DNA of 47,713 nucleotides, from assembly GCA_002343775.1 (NCBI GenBank), contig DDSH01000001.1, positions 463,289 through 511,001 on the forward strand. Reading direction: 5' to 3'. Shown here in pieces: positions 45,396-47,713 of this stretch; positions within the stretch are counted from its first letter, which is position 1; the number at the start of each line of letters is the position of its first letter. The position numbers and the translations under genes are program-made. The notes under the pieces were generated by a model that searched no databases, had not been told where the DNA came from, and saw nothing but the letters and a program-made list of their open reading frames with translations. Source of the DNA: Anaerolineales bacterium UBA2395. GTDB lineage: Bacteria; Chloroflexota; Anaerolineae; Anaerolineales; Villigracilaceae.

Positions 45396-47713
45396 TTCTT
45401 TTTCTTCTTCGCAGGTGACTTCTTCACTGGCTTCGAAGCCTTCTTCTTTGGCGCAGGCTTTGCCTTTGCGGCAGGTTTGGCAGCCTTCTTTCCACTATCC
45501 ACTTTCTTCTTCACCGGCTTCTCTTCCGCCACCTTGACGAACCGCTCCACCGTCCAGCCTACGTTGATGGAGGTGATCATCTCACCGGGTTTCACTTCTG
45601 CGATGAGATCGCCTTTTGCCGACGCGCGTTTGCGGACGGCTGCCGCATCCAGCCGTGTGGATTTGGGCGCGCCCTTGCTCATATGGATGGTTGCCATGTA
45701 GTTCGGTTTTCCGCTGGCGACGGCGGCGAGAGTCGTCTTGCCGGGCAGGTCCCACGCCACCACACCCTTGCCATAGCGACCTTGAACCGGGAAGTCTTTC
45801 TGGTCTACGCGTTTGGCTTTGCCGTCATTGGTCAACAGGAAGATCTCGCCTTCGGCAGGCAAAATTTCCGCGCCGACGACTTCGTCCTTGTCATCGAGTT
45901 TCATGCCATTCACCCCCGCCGCAACGAGACCCATCGGGCGCACATCGTCTTCCTTGAAGCGTATCGCCATTCCGCCCGCTGTGACGAGCAAAACTTCCTT
46001 CTTGCCATCGGTCAAACCGACCCAGCCGAGGCGGTCGCCCTCGTTGACGCGTGCAAGTACAAAGGTCTGCGACGAAGGACCGGGCAGTTCGGTCACGAGA
46101 CTTTTCTTGAGCATGCCGAAGCGTGTGACAGTGATGACACAGGTCTCTTCGCCCAATGACGATTTGTTGGCAGGTAATGCGAAAACAGCGGCGAGTGCGT
46201 CTGTATCGCTCAACGGCGAGACGCGATGCCATGGCACGCCCTGACTCAACTTGTTCGCTTCGGGGATCAAATGCGCTGCCACGGCGGCAGCCTTGCCGAG
46301 TTTGCTCACAAAATAGACCGTGTCGGTGGTGGATGCCTTGACCAAAAATCGCGGCGCATCGTTCCCGGAGTGACGCGGCTGCTTGTCATCATGTGTGCGC
46401 GAGACCAATCCGTCATCGGTCACGCCGATCCACACGGTTTGTTGCGGCAGCAGGTCGTTGGTGGTGAGCGCCTTCACGCCCTTCGCGCCTTCCTTCACGC
46501 TCACGATCTGCGTGCGGCGCCGATCACCATAGGCGGCTTTCACCTTCTGCAATTCCTCCGAGACCACGCCGCGCATCAGCTTGGGTGACTTCAACAGTGT
46601 GGTCAATTCCTTGATAAGCGCAGTCACTTCCTTATATTCGGTTTCGATCTTCTTGCGTTCGAGAGCAGCCAGGCGGCGCAGCTGCATGTCCAAAATGGCG
46701 TTGGCTTGAATCTCCGTCAGCTTGTAGCGCTTCATCAGTTTGGCACGAGCCGCATCCACGTCTGAAGCGGAGCGGATCAGTTCGATGATCTCATCCAGGT
46801 TCTTCAACGCGGTCAGATAACCTTCGAGGATGTGCGCGCGCGCTCTGGCTTTTTCCAGATCGAATTCCGCGCGTCTTTTTATGACTGTGAGTCGGTGCTC
46901 CAAATAGACGCGGAGTGCCTGTTTGAGAGTTAAAGTGCGCGGTTCGCCGTCCACCAATGCCAGCAGGTTGATGCTGAAAGTGGTCTGCATTGGCGTGCGC
47001 TTGTATAGATCGCGCAGCACGAAATTCGGGTCGGCGTTCTTCGTCAGTTCAAGCACGATGCGCATTCCCTGCCGGTCTGATTCGTCGCGCAGGTCGGAGA
47101 GACCTTCCAGATGACCGTCGCGCGCCAGTTCGGCGATGCGCTCGATCAAACTGGATTTGTTGACCATGTAGGGCAGTTCGGAAATGATGATGCGATTCTT
47201 GCCGCGTTCCATCTCTTCGACGTGAGCCTTTGCCTGCACTGTGACCTTTCCACGCCCCGAGCCATATGCCGACTCAATGCCTTCATCGCCCTTTTCTTCA
47301 ATGATGAGACCCCCGGTCGGGAAGTCCGGTCCTTGCACGAACTTCATCAACTGCTCGACGTCGATGTCGTCGAGTTTTTCCCATTTATCCAGCATGAAGA
47401 CCAGTGCATCCACCACTTCGCTGAGATTGTGCGGTGGAATGGAAGTCGCCATACCGACGGCGATACCGGTCGCACCATTGACCAGCAGGTTGGGGATCGC
47501 AGCAGGCAGTACGCCGGGTTCTTCAAGCGTATCGTCGAAGTTGGGCGTGAAGTCAACCGTGTTTTTATTAAGATCGAAAAGAATGTCGAGCGCGGCATTG
47601 GTAAGACGTGCCTCGGTATAACGCATGGCGGCAGGCGGGTCGCCGTCCACCGAGCCGAAGTTCCCCTGACCATCCACCAGCAGCGTGCGCAGCGAGAAAT
47701 CCTGCGCCATGCG
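45392..47713 (-). CDS. gyrA: Type II topoisomerase A subunit (gyrase/topo IV), 5' end cut by the window
   Basis: About 773 residues are visible; the first 90 or so lie beyond the window edge. The catalytic Tyr is in AMRYTEARL (codon 47618-47620), preceded by GNFGSVDGDPPA. The breakage-rejoining domain, GATGIAVGMATSIPPHNL and long coiled-coil arms follow. The C-terminal beta-pinwheel (about 45600-46500) has RFKEDDVRPMGLVAAGVNGM and a QGRYGKG motif, but the canonical GyrA-box QRRGGKG is not seen at its usual first-blade position. The last ~45 residues are a Lys/Ala/Pro tail (KPVKKKVDSGKKAAKPA...). gyrA rather than parC is a tentative label. Confidence 0.88.
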   Translation of the reverse strand, partial: RMAQDFSLRTLLVDGQGNFGSVDGDPPAAMRYTEARLTNAALDILFDLNKNTVDFTPNFDDTLEEPGVLPAAIPNLLVNGATGIAVGMATSIPPHNLSEVVDALVFMLDKWEKLDDIDVEQLMKFVQGPDFPTGGLIIEEKGDEGIESAYGSGRGKVTVQAKAHVEEMERGKNRIIISELPYMVNKSSLIERIAELARDGHLEGLSDLRDESDRQGMRIVLELTKNADPNFVLRDLYKRTPMQTTFSINLLALVDGEPRTLTLKQALRVYLEHRLTVIKRRAEFDLEKARARAHILEGYLTALKNLDEIIELIRSASDVDAARAKLMKRYKLTEIQANAILDMQLRRLAALERKKIETEYKEVTALIKELTTLLKSPKLMRGVVSEELQKVKAAYGDRRRTQIVSVKEGAKGVKALTTNDLLPQQTVWIGVTDDGLVSRTHDDKQPRHSGNDAPRFLVKASTTDTVYFVSKLGKAAAVAAHLIPEANKLSQGVPWHRVSPLSDTDALAAVFALPANKSSLGEETCVITVTRFGMLKKSLVTELPGPSSQTFVLARVNEGDRLGWVGLTDGKKEVLLVTAGGMAIRFKEDDVRPMGLVAAGVNGMKLDDKDEVVGAEILPAEGEIFLLTNDGKAKRVDQKDFPVQGRYGKGVVAWDLPGKTTLAAVASGKPNYMATIHMSKGAPKSTRLDAAAVRKRASAKGDLIAEVKPGEMITSINVGWTVERFVKVAEEKPVKKKVDSGKKAAKPAAKAKPAPKKKASKPVKKSPAKKKKK

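Overview
The window is one chromosomal stretch of a GC-rich bacterium. It resembles Chloroflexota, class Anaerolineae: many short lipoproteins with Thr/Pro-rich linkers after the lipobox, a DUF5671-type repeat membrane protein, a Bacteroidetes-style AMP nucleosidase, and some genes whose start codon lies only 6-7 bases after a -10 box. That assignment is an inference from gene flavour; no rRNA is present. Three markers usually found near a replication origin fall in the window: dnaN (5.3 kb), two near-identical parS centromere sites (10.18 and 10.90 kb), and the truncated gyrA/parC gene at the right edge (45.4-47.7 kb). I saw no DnaA-box cluster.

Layout. 0-2.7 kb (minus): a cupin, a rhodanese-like lipoprotein whose frame is crossed by an in-frame UGA (probable selenocysteine), and oligoendopeptidase F. 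2.8-8.9 kb (plus): two membrane proteins, dnaN and a PEP/pyruvate-binding-domain protein. 9.0-12.3 kb (minus): CPBP protease, DUF4177 protein, SdpI-like protein, slipin and a GntR/YtrA-type regulator, interspersed with the parS sites. 12.5-17.2 kb (plus): pdxS-pdxT (PLP synthesis), followed by GNAT-like, HAD and secreted alpha/alpha-barrel-like genes. 17.2-19.0 kb (minus): three membrane proteins, one of the steroid 5-alpha-reductase family. 19.1-20.6 kb (plus): enoyl-CoA hydratase and an AAC(3)-like protein. 20.7-25.3 kb (minus): three alpha/beta-hydrolase-type genes and AMP nucleosidase.

25.3-33.7 kb is an accessory island. It carries a PIN/AbrB toxin-antitoxin pair, a nucleotidyltransferase with a small partner gene, three dispersed copies of one repeat, and a strikingly AT-rich four-gene operon (27.87-33.42 kb). 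The operon encodes a DUF4297-type nuclease, an ABC-three-component middle protein, a Rad50/SMC-like ATPase with a zinc CxxC pair and a degenerate Walker A, and an Sll1717-like P-loop ATPase. This is the best candidate for an uncommon defence system: an ABC-3C core with a fourth, separately started ATPase.

33.7-47.7 kb returns to GC-rich chromosome: ettA, a zinc-ribbon protein, a PAS-GGDEF diguanylate cyclase, a TetR-controlled operon (MDMPI/DinB-like thiol enzyme plus hydroxylaminobenzene-mutase-like protein), a run of envelope lipoproteins including two tandem chagasin-like inhibitors, a DUF4230 protein, a PhnD-like binding protein, a SanA/YdcF protein, an HD-domain protein, and the type II topoisomerase A subunit with a long Lys/Ala/Pro-rich tail. 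Many gene ends are marked by clear hairpin terminators.
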